A DNA stretch of 43,746 bases from Anaerolineales bacterium (GCA_020343875.1 CP070811.1:2688133-2731878); one strand, 5' to 3'. Counted from the stretch's first letter, positions 8,363 to 17,727 are shown. Notes: generated by a model from the sequence alone, not told the origin. Translations and numbers: made by a program.

Positions 8363-10282
8363 CTAATCCTGGTCTACGGGTTCCACGCGCTGGATACGCA
8401 GGTTAGTTTGGATGAGCGCGGTACGTCCGTCCTGATAGGTGATGGCGGATTGAATCTGCAACGAATCGCTGTCGCTGTAAAGGGCGTCAATAATTTCTTG
8501 GTAGCGTTCGTTTACAAAGCGACGGCGGACTTTGCGGGTACGGGTCAACTCTGCGTCGTCAGCGTCCAGCTCTTTGTGCAGCAGCAGGAAACGCTTGATA
8601 CGGGCGGCTGCTGGCAAGTCGGTGTTGGTGCGGGTCACGTCTTGTGCCACCAGCGTGTACACCTCCGGCTTTTGAGCCAGGTCGGTGTAAGTGGTGTAGG
8701 CAATCTGGTGATTCTCGGCCCACTTGCCTACGTTAGCCATGTCAATGTTGATCATGGCTGATACGTAAGGCCAGTCACCGCCGAAAACCACAGCTTCCTT
8801 GATGTAGGGGCTGAACTTGAGCTTATTTTCAATGAATTGCGGAGAGAATTTGGTCCCGTCGTGCAGAGTCATCACGTCCTTGGCGCGATCAATGACAATC
8901 AGATGACCGTCTGCGTCCAAATAGCCAGCGTCGCCCGAGTGAAGCCATCCCTGGATCAGGGTTTCGGCAGTTGCCTGAGGGTTGTTGTAGTAGCCGATAA
9001 AGACGCTGGGGCTGCGCGAGCGGATTTCGCCAGTCTCCTCATCTATGTGTACTTGCGTTTCTGGGATAGGCAGGCCAACTGTCTGGAATTTGATATCGCC
9101 ATCCCGATGAACGACCGAGATGCCCGAGATTTCCGTCTGGCCATAGATCTGTTTCAGGTTGACGCCCATAGCATGAAAGAAGCGAAAGACATCCGGGCCC
9201 AGAGCAGCCCCGCCGGTGTAGGCGTGGCGGATGTGACGCAGGCCCAGCTGATCTTTGACCATCTGAAAGACAAGCCAGTCGGCCAGGCGATATTTCAGCC
9301 TGAGGCTGGAAGAAGCCTCTCGCTTATCGAAGCGGGAATCGGCGTATTGGGTGCCGATGTGCATGGCCCATCTAAACATAGCTTTCTTTAGGCGGGTGCT
9401 GTCTTCGATTTTTACCTGCACCTGGCTGACCATATTCTCCCAGATGCGAGGTGGGGAGAACATCACCTGAGGGCCGATTTCGCGGATGTCTTCCTGGACG
9501 GTTTCTGGCTCTTCCGGAAAGTTGATGGTGAAGCCGACGGTCAGGCCACACGAAAGAGCCATCATCTGCTCCCCGATCCAGGCCAGCGGCAAAAAAGAGA
9601 CGAACTCGTCGTCGGGGGAGGCGGGATCAATGGCCATCAAGTTATGGCCCATGCTGATCAGATTGCCGTGGGTGAGCATGGCTAGCTTGGGCAAGCCGGT
9701 TGTGCCGGAGGTAGTGCATAAAATGGCTACGTCATCCCGTTTGCCCCGCTCGACGTTTTGCTCAAAGAGGTCAGGGTGTTCTTTTTCGGAAGCGCGTCCC
9801 AGCTTTTCCACATCGGGGAAATGCATCAAGAAGGGTTCGCGATAATTGCGCAGCCCCCTGGGGTCGTAGTAGATCACCTCCTGCAGTTTGGGCAACTCGC
9901 CCCGAACTTCCAGGATTTTGTCAACTTGCTCCTGGTCCTCTACAACGACGAAACGGACATCGGCAAAGTCGATCAGGTATTGCAGCTCCTTGGCAACCGA
10001 GTCTTGGTACAGGCCCAAGGTAATGGCGCCGGCCGCCTGGGCTGCCAGTTCAGCATAAACCCACTCTGGCCGGTTATCGCCAATAATGGCGATTTTGTCA
10101 CCGGCTTTCAATCCCAGGCTGAGGAGACCCAGCGAGAAATACTTGACATGTTCGAGATATTGGCGCCATGTTACCGATTGCCAGATACCGAATTCTATTT
10201 CGCGAAGGGCAACTTTTTGATCGCCTAGTTCGGACGCCTTGGCCAGCAACAATTTGGGAAAGGTATCAGCAGCACCAGGCAC
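8363..10282 (-). CDS. Long-chain-type acyl-CoA synthetase (AMP-forming)
   Basis: The 639-residue enzyme belongs to the ANL superfamily and should activate a carboxylic acid to its CoA thioester through an acyl-AMP. The phosphate-binding motif is TSGTTGLPKLAMLTHGN (near residues 212-228). The A5-type YGQTE and A7-type HSGDAGYLDADGHL are present, and a hinge-like segment IDRAKDVMTLHDGTKFSP follows. The C-terminal lid ends in TRTRKVRRRFV. The length and the extended lid fit the FACS/long-chain subgroup. Its GTG start (10282) has a clear GGAGGG. Being between livG and livH, it probably acts on whatever the transporter imports, a hydrophobic or aromatic acid more likely than an amino acid. That substrate idea is inference from context. 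Confidence 0.92.
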   Translation of the reverse strand: MPGAADTFPKLLLAKASELGDQKVALREIEFGIWQSVTWRQYLEHVKYFSLGLLSLGLKAGDKIAIIGDNRPEWVYAELAAQAAGAITLGLYQDSVAKELQYLIDFADVRFVVVEDQEQVDKILEVRGELPKLQEVIYYDPRGLRNYREPFLMHFPDVEKLGRASEKEHPDLFEQNVERGKRDDVAILCTTSGTTGLPKLAMLTHGNLISMGHNLMAIDPASPDDEFVSFLPLAWIGEQMMALSCGLTVGFTINFPEEPETVQEDIREIGPQVMFSPPRIWENMVSQVQVKIEDSTRLKKAMFRWAMHIGTQYADSRFDKREASSSLRLKYRLADWLVFQMVKDQLGLRHIRHAYTGGAALGPDVFRFFHAMGVNLKQIYGQTEISGISVVHRDGDIKFQTVGLPIPETQVHIDEETGEIRSRSPSVFIGYYNNPQATAETLIQGWLHSGDAGYLDADGHLIVIDRAKDVMTLHDGTKFSPQFIENKLKFSPYIKEAVVFGGDWPYVSAMINIDMANVGKWAENHQIAYTTYTDLAQKPEVYTLVAQDVTRTNTDLPAAARIKRFLLLHKELDADDAELTRTRKVRRRFVNERYQEIIDALYSDSDSLQIQSAITYQDGRTALIQTNLRIQRVEPVDQD

Positions 10283-10294
10283 GCAGGATCCCTC

Positions 10295-11077
10295 CTATAT
10301 TGGTCGGAACGTAACTTCTTGCTCACCCAGGTAGGCGCTGATGACATTTGGGTCACTGCGGACCTCCTCCGGTGTGCCCTGGCCAATTATTTGGCCAAAG
10401 TCGAGCACGGTCACCTCGTCCGAGATATCCATGACTACCCCCATGTCGTGTTCGATCAGGGCCACTGTGATTCCGCGTTCTTCGTTGATGTCGAGGATAA
10501 AGCGGGCCATGTCTTCTTTTTCTTCCACATTCATGCCGGCCATCGGTTCATCCAGCAGCAAGAGCCTGGGCTCCAAGGCCAGCGCCCGTCCCAGCTCCAC
10601 CCGTTTTTGCAGGCCATATGCCAGCGTTCCCACCGTCTTCTTACGGATGGCTTCGATCTCCAGGAAGTCAATGATATCTTCCACAATGGCCCGATGTGCG
10701 ATTTCTTCGCGCTGGCTCTTGCCCCAATAAAAACCGCCACTGAGCACCCCAGATCTGAGGTGAACGTGGCGACCTAGCATTAGATTATCCAGAACCGTCA
10801 TACCGCGGAAAAGCTCGATGTTTTGAAAGCTGCGGGCTATGCCCAGTTCGGCAATCTTGTGTGGGTGGAAGGTGGTGAGGTCTCTGCCTTCAAAAAAGAT
10901 ACGCCCTTGTGTGGGATGATATAGACGACTGATACAGTTGAGCAGGCTGGTCTTGCCGGCCCCGTTGGGCCCGATAATGGCGTGGATGGCGCCTTGTTCT
11001 ACTTGGAGGTTGACATCCCGTAGTGCAACGACACCTCCGAACTGTAACGTGACTTCCTCGACTGCCAGTTGGATCAT
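10295..11077 (-). CDS. livG: LivG-type ABC transporter ATPase
   Basis: About 260 residues from ATG 11077 (MIQLAVEEVTLQFGG). The frame is open further upstream to 11203, but that extension lacks the family's sequence, and a G-rich ribosome site sits directly before 11077. Walker A is IIGPNGAGKTSLLNC, the signature region LAYGLQKRVELGRAL, and Walker B LLLLDEPMAGMN. The long insert between Walker A and signature (RHVHLRSGVLSGGFYW) is typical of LivG rather than LivF. It is the first gene of the operon, 12 bases from the acyl-CoA synthetase, and lies behind the promoter at 11269-11297. Confidence 0.94.
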   Translation of the reverse strand: MIQLAVEEVTLQFGGVVALRDVNLQVEQGAIHAIIGPNGAGKTSLLNCISRLYHPTQGRIFFEGRDLTTFHPHKIAELGIARSFQNIELFRGMTVLDNLMLGRHVHLRSGVLSGGFYWGKSQREEIAHRAIVEDIIDFLEIEAIRKKTVGTLAYGLQKRVELGRALALEPRLLLLDEPMAGMNVEEKEDMARFILDINEERGITVALIEHDMGVVMDISDEVTVLDFGQIIGQGTPEEVRSDPNVISAYLGEQEVTFRPI

Positions 11078-11268
11078 GCATTCCCCCATATGCAGTTTCG
11101 ACGTGGCTAGCGCTGAGAAGTCAGCCCCCCCAGGCTTGAGTGTCAATCTGGTATGACTTGCCTTACCTTTCGAGCTGGACACCTCGTATCTGGCCTGCCT
11201 CAACCATGCCCGCCGTAGACATTGCTAGTAGAGGGGCTTCTGGTCATGAGGTATTTGATGAGGTGTCT

Positions 11269-11297
11269 ATTGTAGCCATCTATGATGGGTTTGTCAA
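11269..11297 (-). promoter_or_regulatory. Sigma70-type promoter of the liv/acyl-CoA synthetase operon
   Basis: On the minus strand a perfect -35 TTGACA (11292-11297) is followed after 17 bases by -10 TACAAT (11269-11274). The predicted leader to the livG ATG is about 185 bases. The intergenic stretch 11078-11391 otherwise shows no gene I would call; an open frame at 11140-11376 is composition noise. Confidence 0.7.
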
Positions 11298-11391
11298 GAT
11301 GTCCCGGAGATCCCAGCCACACGCCAGGAAGCGGAAGAGCAGCCTGCTTGGCCCCGCTCCGAAACGTATGTTCTGATCGCTTTCCTTACCC

Positions 11392-12162
11392 TTACGGCTC
11401 CCTGGCGACGAACTCGACTTTGACTTCAAATTCGTCCTCCACCGCCAGGGTGTTGGCGAAGTTGGGTGGCTCGATGCCGAAATCAGTCAGTAGCAGTTGA
11501 GCCGTGGCCACTCCTGTGATGGTATCACCCCGCAGAGACGCGGTGACGTCAAAGGTGACTGACTGGGTGACCTGGCGAATGGTGAGATCGCCGACTAGCT
11601 TGAATTGAACCTCATCGCCCTCGACATAGGTATCAGGCGCGTCTTGAATGCCGGTTGCTCTGAACTCGGCAAGAGGATTTGTGTTGAACGTAGGCCCGTT
11701 TTCGCGAATCCAGTTGTCGCGTCTTGACTGGTCGGTGGTCAGGGAAGCCAGATTTACCGTAAAGTTATTGGCGCCCAGCGGAGAGGCTAGATCGCCCAGA
11801 TTAAGTTCAAGCTGCCCCTCGAATTCTTGAGTGCTGCCGACGACATCGGCCAGACCAGCCTCGATTCCCAGCTTAGGCAAGGCACCTGGGAAGAACTCCT
11901 CATCGACCATGTACAAGGCCCTGGATTGCTCCGGCACGATTACGTACGTGTGCCGACCCCCCAGCTCATGGGCAGCAGAGTCTGCTTTCGCCACTGGCGT
12001 GGACGCCGCCGTAGGCTCTTCCACCGACACGGGGCTGGTTGGAGGCTCTTCCACTGGCCTTGATGTGGCCTGTGGCTGCCCGGGGCTGCCACAGGCTGCC
12101 AGCAGAAATACGGTTGCTAACAGTACAAGAGATAGGCATTTCGAGGCCAATCTACTACGCAC
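11392..12162 (-). CDS. YceI-like lipoprotein
   Basis: This secreted lipid-anchored protein has about 256 residues from GTG 12162; an upstream ATG at 12201 would overlap the preceding gene. I favour 12162 because AAGGAG sits 8 bases before it and the signal peptide (LSLVLLATVFLLAAC) then has normal length. After a Pro/Ser/Thr-rich linker, the mature part (from about YVIVPEQSRALYMVDEEF) matches the YceI lipocalin-like fold: FEGQLELNLGDLASPLGANNFTVNLASLTTDQSRRDNWIRE, seen across residues about 115-155, then a late VKVEFVAREP strand. YceI proteins bind isoprenoid-type lipids in a beta-barrel; the ligand here is unknown. It follows the sulfatase-like gene by about 22 bases, so they are probably co-transcribed. 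Confidence 0.85.
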   Translation of the reverse strand: MRSRLASKCLSLVLLATVFLLAACGSPGQPQATSRPVEEPPTSPVSVEEPTAASTPVAKADSAAHELGGRHTYVIVPEQSRALYMVDEEFFPGALPKLGIEAGLADVVGSTQEFEGQLELNLGDLASPLGANNFTVNLASLTTDQSRRDNWIRENGPTFNTNPLAEFRATGIQDAPDTYVEGDEVQFKLVGDLTIRQVTQSVTFDVTASLRGDTITGVATAQLLLTDFGIEPPNFANTLAVEDEFEVKVEFVAREP

Positions 12163-12184
12163 TCTTTCAGCTCCTTGATTATCT

Positions 12185-13996
12185 TCAGAATTGGTTCGCA
12201 TTCATACTTGCCTCAAGTGGGATGCCGTCAGGCAAAAACGTTGGGAGCGTCTTTATATCCTGACCGTATTGGGCCAGCAGCGCCCGCACAAACATGGAAT
12301 AAAAGCTTTCATGATGCATTCTAGGGGTATAATCTTGAACTGTCAAGCCCCTGACGAAGCCGTAGCTCAAGAACAAGTCGACAAAAGCAGCATCTTTGCT
12401 GATAATATGGATGGGTGTGTCAAAACCATCGCTGCGACGTGATACCCGCTGTGGCTGATGATCGCCGATCAGGACAAAGATTGATTTCTCGTCGCCTTCT
12501 TGGAGTATAAAGTCCGTCAAGAATTCTAGCTCATACTCAATCGAATTCAGGTAGTTCTGACGCCTGACTTCGTGTGGGATTGGATCGATCAGGAGCGCTG
12601 GGTGTTCGGATGTGCTGGAGTTCAGGGTTCTCCAATCGTCGGCAAGCTTGGGCAGCGGCACCCATGGATAGTGGGAGTTTTGGGTGATGAAAAACAGGAA
12701 GACAGGCCGGCTTGCACGGCTGATGATGGCCTGGTGCGCGAAATGAAGCACATATTGGTCGGGCGGAGCCGGCCCCCACCCATAAAGCGATCCCTGATAG
12801 CCCAGGTTACTGTATTGCAGCCAGCGATCCACCCCATAGAATTTCTTTTGCTCAAGTAATTCCTGCTCTTCCAGTTGGTCGGACAGGGAAGAGACTCGAG
12901 CGTACTCATATCCCTGTGTTTTCAGGTAATGACCCAGGTCGGGATATGCGCCTGACTGATACCTATCGATCAGGGAGAGATATTGTGAGTGGTTGTCGAT
13001 GCGGACCCCAAACAGAGCACTCGTGTAAGACATCCAAGAGCCTCCCCCCCAGGTTGGAGCCTCACTCAGCGTCGAAGTGACGTGCCATCCACCCTGCCTA
13101 AGCTGGCGCTGCAACTGGCTCAGCAGCGACGTATAGGCTTTGCGGTAGTCCGGGCGTTTGTAGAGCACGCTTCCATAGGACTCCACGAAGATCAGATAAA
13201 TGTGTGGCGTCTCAAGCAGGTGGTAAGCCGAGTAGTCGTAGGCGCTCTGGGCCGCTTTGTTGTCAAATGCGTCAAGATGGCGACGAGCCTGGATTGAGTC
13301 AGCGATGTTCGTTTGGAGCTTGTAGGCGAAACTGCTTACCACCATCTGGGGGTTGGCAAGGGAGTCCTGATACTTGAAGGCAGACGCCAGGACCAGAAGC
13401 GTGATCATTGCCAGGCCGACCTTCGACCCTTTGCCCAGCCGCTCGACGAGGGTGACATCCAACAGAGCACGGACCAATCTGCCTATCAGCACGGCACCAG
13501 CTAGCAGAGCAAAAGCGGTGGCGGCGTAGAAGACCAATGGCAATTGTAGACTTCGCACCACAAATGGGATGCCATCCAAAAGAAGCCGATACTGGCTATA
13601 GAACACCGGCTCGATCTGATACAGGGACAGCATAACACTCTCATATAGGTAGTAACTCCAGACAGCAAAATAGAGGGCGAGGAAGAACCGGCGGAAAGTG
13701 CCCCGACTTTTGAGTGGGCGCCTAATCCAGCGTACCAGGACCCACAGCGCAACTAGCAAGGTGATCTCTGCATTGAGTCTGAAGGGATCCAAGTTTTCGC
13801 GGCGCAGGGCCAGACTCTGGACGACGTCCACTGGAGCCCACGTCAGAGAGAATGAGATTGGCAGCCATGTGGTGGTTTCCCGGTTGAGCAGGTACCAGGG
13901 CAGGAATAGCAGCAGGTTCAGGGTAAAGAAACACGCCCAGAATACTAGATCCGGGTAGAGGGTTAGTTTCAGCCTGGCGCGAAGGTGTTTAGCCAT
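12185..13996 (-). CDS. Sulfatase/LtaS-like membrane phosphotransferase or hydrolase
   Basis: The 603-residue protein has an N-terminal membrane region of about five helices (residues about 15-205) and then a large extracytoplasmic alkaline-phosphatase-superfamily domain. Visible motifs are IYLIFVESYGS (metal ligand Glu near 272), a following SEAPTWGGGSWMSYTS (near 311-326) that should hold the Thr/Ser nucleophile, the HYPW stretch, and FVLIGDHQPQ near the C-terminus (metal Asp-His). This layout is that of lipoteichoic acid synthases and phosphoglycerol or phosphoethanolamine transferases. The exact nucleophile is not certain because the canonical GKTS block is absent. It is upstream of the YceI-like gene. 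An envelope-modifying role is inferred; the donor lipid is unknown. Confidence 0.82.
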   Translation of the reverse strand: MAKHLRARLKLTLYPDLVFWACFFTLNLLLFLPWYLLNRETTTWLPISFSLTWAPVDVVQSLALRRENLDPFRLNAEITLLVALWVLVRWIRRPLKSRGTFRRFFLALYFAVWSYYLYESVMLSLYQIEPVFYSQYRLLLDGIPFVVRSLQLPLVFYAATAFALLAGAVLIGRLVRALLDVTLVERLGKGSKVGLAMITLLVLASAFKYQDSLANPQMVVSSFAYKLQTNIADSIQARRHLDAFDNKAAQSAYDYSAYHLLETPHIYLIFVESYGSVLYKRPDYRKAYTSLLSQLQRQLRQGGWHVTSTLSEAPTWGGGSWMSYTSALFGVRIDNHSQYLSLIDRYQSGAYPDLGHYLKTQGYEYARVSSLSDQLEEQELLEQKKFYGVDRWLQYSNLGYQGSLYGWGPAPPDQYVLHFAHQAIISRASRPVFLFFITQNSHYPWVPLPKLADDWRTLNSSTSEHPALLIDPIPHEVRRQNYLNSIEYELEFLTDFILQEGDEKSIFVLIGDHQPQRVSRRSDGFDTPIHIISKDAAFVDLFLSYGFVRGLTVQDYTPRMHHESFYSMFVRALLAQYGQDIKTLPTFLPDGIPLEASMNANQF

Positions 13997-14019
13997 ATTG
14001 CAGAAGACTTGGGGTCAGC

Positions 14020-15348
14020 TTAGGCCTCCCCTGTCGCCACATGAATCGTCGTGTCCACATTCGATATGCTGGGAAGACCTTGCGCTGCGCACATGCCGCG
14101 TTTACTGGCCGTTCCAATGATGATGTCTGATGTTTGGCCCAGACGCCGCAGGGCTACCACCACTGGCAACACCAAAGCCGTAGCCATGCCACCCACCACG
14201 TAGCCAGAAGCGATCGACTGGGCTTGAGAGAGATAACCCAGACCTGTCTGGCCCAGCATGCTGCCGCCGCTGGCCACCAGCGAGTCGAAGGATACCACCG
14301 TCGCCCGCTGCTCGGATGGAATAATCTCGTGTATGTATGCCTGCCTGACAGGACCCCACACCCCCATTGTGCCCGCCACCACCAGGTAAAGGGCTACTGC
14401 CAACCAGAATGACCCGGCTAGCCCTACGCCTATGGCCGCCACCGTCTGAATGCCCGCCGCCCACAGCAAGAGCGTGGTACGCTTGCCACAGAAACGGGTG
14501 AACCATTCGACCAGAGAATTGCCGACGATGGTCGCCAGCGAGACGAGAGCGGCGATTACACCAGCTACCCAGGTGATATCCTGGCCTAACAGTTCCAGGA
14601 AATAAGGTTGCCAGGCATAGAAGCCCCAGGCCATAAAGATGGCCTGGATGAAGGAAGCAACGATGAACAAGCGAACCGGGCGCTGTTGCCAGCCGTAGCG
14701 AATACTCGTCTGGGCCACATTCCGCATCGCAGTCGGCAGGGCCTCCAATTTCACAGCCTGCGGCGTAAATCCAATTTCATGCATGGTGAAATAGGCAATC
14801 CCAAACACAGCCCCCAGCAACCCCGAACGGACCAGAAAGGGTATGGACAAATCCAGGCTGCCCAGCAGGCCTCCCCCCACCGACCCAATCAGCATGGCGG
14901 TGCCGGACACCATCGACCCGCGGGCGAAGACTTGATCTAGTTTATCCGGGTAACCTGTGGCCTTGAGCGCATCTACCAGCCAAGCTTCCATAGCTCCTGA
15001 GTAGAATGTGTACCCTAAACCGAGCACCACCGACATCAGGCTGAAAAGCAACAAGCCCCCACCTATGGCCGCCACACCCACGTAGCCAAGCGTGCCCAGG
15101 AGCAGGATGGCCACGCTAAGCAGGAAGGAAGTACGGCGCCCGCGTGTATCGGCCAGTACGCCCGTGGGAATCTCAAATAGGGCCATGCTGCCGGTGAAGA
15201 CGGCGTTGGCGATAAACACGCCAAAGATGTCCAGTCCGGCGTCAAGCAGGAACAGGGTGTTGACGCCCCAGATAAAGGAGGCTGAGAGTGTGTATAGGCC
15301 GGCAATGATGAGGTAATTCCGAATGACAGAAGCGTGAGTCTTGTCCAT
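14020..15348 (-). CDS. MFS transporter
   Basis: The 442-residue protein shows about twelve hydrophobic segments in two halves. The loop motif between helices 2 and 3 reads FEIPTGVLADTRGRRTSF (motif A, G-x-L-A-D-x-x-G-R-R). Its second-half counterpart is less conserved. The C-terminal tail of about 35 residues is polar. The family includes many efflux systems for drugs or small molecules; the substrate is not evident. ATG 15348 has only a weak ribosome site. It ends 24 bases before the sulfatase-like gene on the same strand, so a three-gene transcript (MFS, sulfatase, YceI) is possible. A divergent membrane glycosyltransferase gene starts 183 bases away. Confidence 0.88.
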   Translation of the reverse strand: MDKTHASVIRNYLIIAGLYTLSASFIWGVNTLFLLDAGLDIFGVFIANAVFTGSMALFEIPTGVLADTRGRRTSFLLSVAILLLGTLGYVGVAAIGGGLLLFSLMSVVLGLGYTFYSGAMEAWLVDALKATGYPDKLDQVFARGSMVSGTAMLIGSVGGGLLGSLDLSIPFLVRSGLLGAVFGIAYFTMHEIGFTPQAVKLEALPTAMRNVAQTSIRYGWQQRPVRLFIVASFIQAIFMAWGFYAWQPYFLELLGQDITWVAGVIAALVSLATIVGNSLVEWFTRFCGKRTTLLLWAAGIQTVAAIGVGLAGSFWLAVALYLVVAGTMGVWGPVRQAYIHEIIPSEQRATVVSFDSLVASGGSMLGQTGLGYLSQAQSIASGYVVGGMATALVLPVVVALRRLGQTSDIIIGTASKRGMCAAQGLPSISNVDTTIHVATGEA

Positions 15349-15381
15349 ATCCGATAAGTATATCGAAATGTATCTGAATTG

Positions 15382-15393
15382 TCCAATATTGGA
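15382..15393. promoter_or_regulatory. Perfect 12-bp palindrome in a divergent intergenic region
   Basis: TCCAATATTGGA reads the same on both strands and lies 34 bases upstream of the MFS start. The region also has a possible extended -10 for the plus-strand gene (TGGTATACT at 15441-15449). It could be an operator, but no regulator gene is nearby and a single palindrome may occur by chance. Confidence 0.3.
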
Positions 15394-15530
15394 TGGCCAA
15401 GTACTTCCAACCAGGTTCCCTTTTTATATGTTGGGCTCCATGGTATACTCTCCCCAGCGGAAGCGCTTCTAGCGGGGGACAGATAGACTGAGGGCGGGTG
15501 TAGTATGCTGCAGAGCCTGGCGCAGAGTCT

Positions 15531-17594
15531 ATGACTGCATTGATCGACCTGCGTGAGTTTGCGGTTCGCCATGGGTGTGCTTTTTCTCTGGGTCTGCGCC
15601 TCGGGGATCGGCCCCTGCCTGCCCGACCTGCCTTCGCGCTTCTCATTCTCCACCTGCTGGGCCTGTTGGCCATTGTTCGTCTGACACATCAAATGCTCTG
15701 GCTGGTATGGGTTCCAGTTCTGCTTATCCAGCCGCTGGCCCTTTCCTGGCGGCTGAAGAGGCGATACTTGCTCCCCGAAAGCCTGGCACCCCTGGGCATC
15801 GCATATGGGGTGCTCATCCTGCGTGTGCTGATTGCGGTGGCGGCGCGTGCTCAGGGACTCACCTCCGGCCCACTCACCGTGCCCGCCCCGTGGGGAGAAA
15901 CTCTCAATTTGAACCTAGCCATTGGGTTAAGTGGGCTGTGGGCATTGATGGCGCAGACATGCCCAACGTCCGAAGCATTTGGCAGGCGTGTGTATCCGGT
16001 CACCCTGGTGGGGGTCGTTTTGGGAATGTTGTCCTTGTTCTGGGCGATCCTCACTTACCTGACCATTCGCACAGCGGGTGTGACGGGTAGCGATCCCTAC
16101 GCCTACGTGCAGATGGCGGTGGACATTGCCCGGAATGGCACGCCTCTGCATGACTTCCCTCTGGCGCCCCGCGTAGCAGGTTGGGGATTGCCGACCTGGC
16201 CGGTGGTGCCGGTCGGCTATAATCCGCCTGATTCAGGGACAGGGGTTGCCGCTACGGTTTGGGCACCAGGTTACGCCGTATTGCTGGCAATTGCCTATCG
16301 GATAGGCGGCGAGAGTGGCCTTTACGTGCTGTCGCCTTTGCTGGGGCTGGCCGCGCTGGTGGCAGTTTGGGGCTTGTGCCTTGAAGTGTCACGCACCTGG
16401 CCGAGCCATCGGCGTTTCCTGGCGGCAGGCATCGCCGTTTTTGTCCTGGCCACCTCGTATGAGCAGATTGACCGGCTGTCCGTGCCCCTGGCGGATATCC
16501 CCTCTCAATTGTTCACCATCCTCACCATCTATTTCGCTTTGCGCGCGATACGTGGGCGGGCCTTTCTGTTTGCTGCCCTGACTGGCCTGTGCCTGGGTAC
16601 TGCCTTTGCGATTCGTTATACTCAGGTTCTATTGGCAATTAGCGCCCTGCTGGTATGGGGACTCTTCTTGGTCCGGGGCCGACCTGGCTGGCGACGAGAG
16701 TCTCTGTTGGTGGTGGTCGGTTTCGGAGCATGCGCCTGGCTCGTAGCATTGCCCGTACTGAGGTATCACCAAATGGCCTTTGGCGGCCCATTCCGCGTAG
16801 GTTGGGCGGAGTTGGACCTGTTTGGTTGGCAATACATTCCCCATACCTTTGTCATAATGGCCAAGAGCTTCCTTAGCGCGAAGGAGTTCCTGTACCTGGT
16901 TCCCTTCCTGGCATGGGGCGTATTTCAACTGTGGCGCAATTCTCAGCCAGCGGCTATCGCCCTGCTGGCCTGGCTGATAGTGATCGGATTGTTTCATCTA
17001 AACTACGCTGCGCTACGTATCCGCGACCTACTTTCCGTATTTCCGGTTCTTTGCGTATGGGCAGGGATCGGCATGGCCGACATCTTATCACAGGTTCAGC
17101 GCATCGGCCGGCTCAGCTGGCGAAAGGGCGCGCAGGTTTTGGCTCTTGGCTTGACGGTTGTTTTGCTCTATGCCCGGGCTCGCGTAACGCTTTGGCTACC
17201 TGCCTATGCCCAGGACTTCCGCACTTTCGGCTATTTGCGGGCAGATCAGCGGGTTGCCTTTGACCGCCTGGCCAGCCTGACTTCTGCGGAGGCCGTGGTG
17301 GCCGCTTCAATGAATAGTGGCCCGATCACGTTGTATGCCCAGCGCGACATCGTACGCCCAGCCTACTGGTCGGAGGATGAATGGCTCGATTTTGTGGGTC
17401 GGGCGCTGAGCGATGGGCATCCAGTTTATCTGCTGGTGGACGGGGCGGAGATGCAGGGCCCGATGCAGGTCATTCAATCGCGCTACCAGCTCGAACAGGT
17501 GTCGTCTTTGCCGGTGCCCTATTTCTACCCAGATGGCAACTCGGAGGATCGCAGCGTGTGGCTGTATGAAGTGATCGTCGATCTCAACGACTAA
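15531..17594 (+). CDS. Membrane glycosyltransferase, PMT/ArnT (GT39)-like
   Basis: The 687-residue protein has about a dozen membrane segments and a soluble C-terminal domain. The first external loop after helix ~5 contains TAGVTGSDPYAYVQMAVDIARNG, given here by position (about 183-205). The acidic residue at its D-P-Y is where GT-C enzymes keep the catalytic Asp. A second conserved stretch is NPPDSGTGVAATVWAPGYAVLLAIAYRIGG (about 231-260). Proteins of this type use polyprenyl-phosphate sugars to glycosylate lipids or proteins outside the cell. The ending (about 570-687) resembles the soluble tail found in Chloroflexota relatives. Donor and acceptor are unknown. It is transcribed divergently from the MFS gene and stands alone. 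Confidence 0.72.
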   Translation: MTALIDLREFAVRHGCAFSLGLRLGDRPLPARPAFALLILHLLGLLAIVRLTHQMLWLVWVPVLLIQPLALSWRLKRRYLLPESLAPLGIAYGVLILRVLIAVAARAQGLTSGPLTVPAPWGETLNLNLAIGLSGLWALMAQTCPTSEAFGRRVYPVTLVGVVLGMLSLFWAILTYLTIRTAGVTGSDPYAYVQMAVDIARNGTPLHDFPLAPRVAGWGLPTWPVVPVGYNPPDSGTGVAATVWAPGYAVLLAIAYRIGGESGLYVLSPLLGLAALVAVWGLCLEVSRTWPSHRRFLAAGIAVFVLATSYEQIDRLSVPLADIPSQLFTILTIYFALRAIRGRAFLFAALTGLCLGTAFAIRYTQVLLAISALLVWGLFLVRGRPGWRRESLLVVVGFGACAWLVALPVLRYHQMAFGGPFRVGWAELDLFGWQYIPHTFVIMAKSFLSAKEFLYLVPFLAWGVFQLWRNSQPAAIALLAWLIVIGLFHLNYAALRIRDLLSVFPVLCVWAGIGMADILSQVQRIGRLSWRKGAQVLALGLTVVLLYARARVTLWLPAYAQDFRTFGYLRADQRVAFDRLASLTSAEAVVAASMNSGPITLYAQRDIVRPAYWSEDEWLDFVGRALSDGHPVYLLVDGAEMQGPMQVIQSRYQLEQVSSLPVPYFYPDGNSEDRSVWLYEVIVDLND

Positions 17595-17641
17595 ACATAA
17601 CGCATCCAAGCCAGGTCTTGGGCTTTAAGGGGGTGCGAAGA

Positions 17642-17689
17642 TGCGATTAATGGTATAATAGCATACGTGGCAATAGCCACTTAATCGCA
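17642..17689 (+). promoter_or_regulatory. Extended -10 promoter inside a 9-bp inverted repeat, before the sensor kinase
   Basis: TGCGATTAA (17642-17650) and its exact reverse complement TTAATCGCA (17681-17689) flank an extended -10, TGGTATAAT (17651-17659). Just after the predicted transcript start lies a smaller hairpin, GTGGC-AATA-GCCAC (17667-17680). The arms could bind a dimeric regulator, perhaps the NarL-type regulator encoded downstream, or fold in the RNA. The motif is visible in the sequence; its role is inference. Confidence 0.5.
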
Positions 17690-17727
17690 AATGCCGACCG
17701 CCGATCACTGGGCCGCATTGGAGCGTG

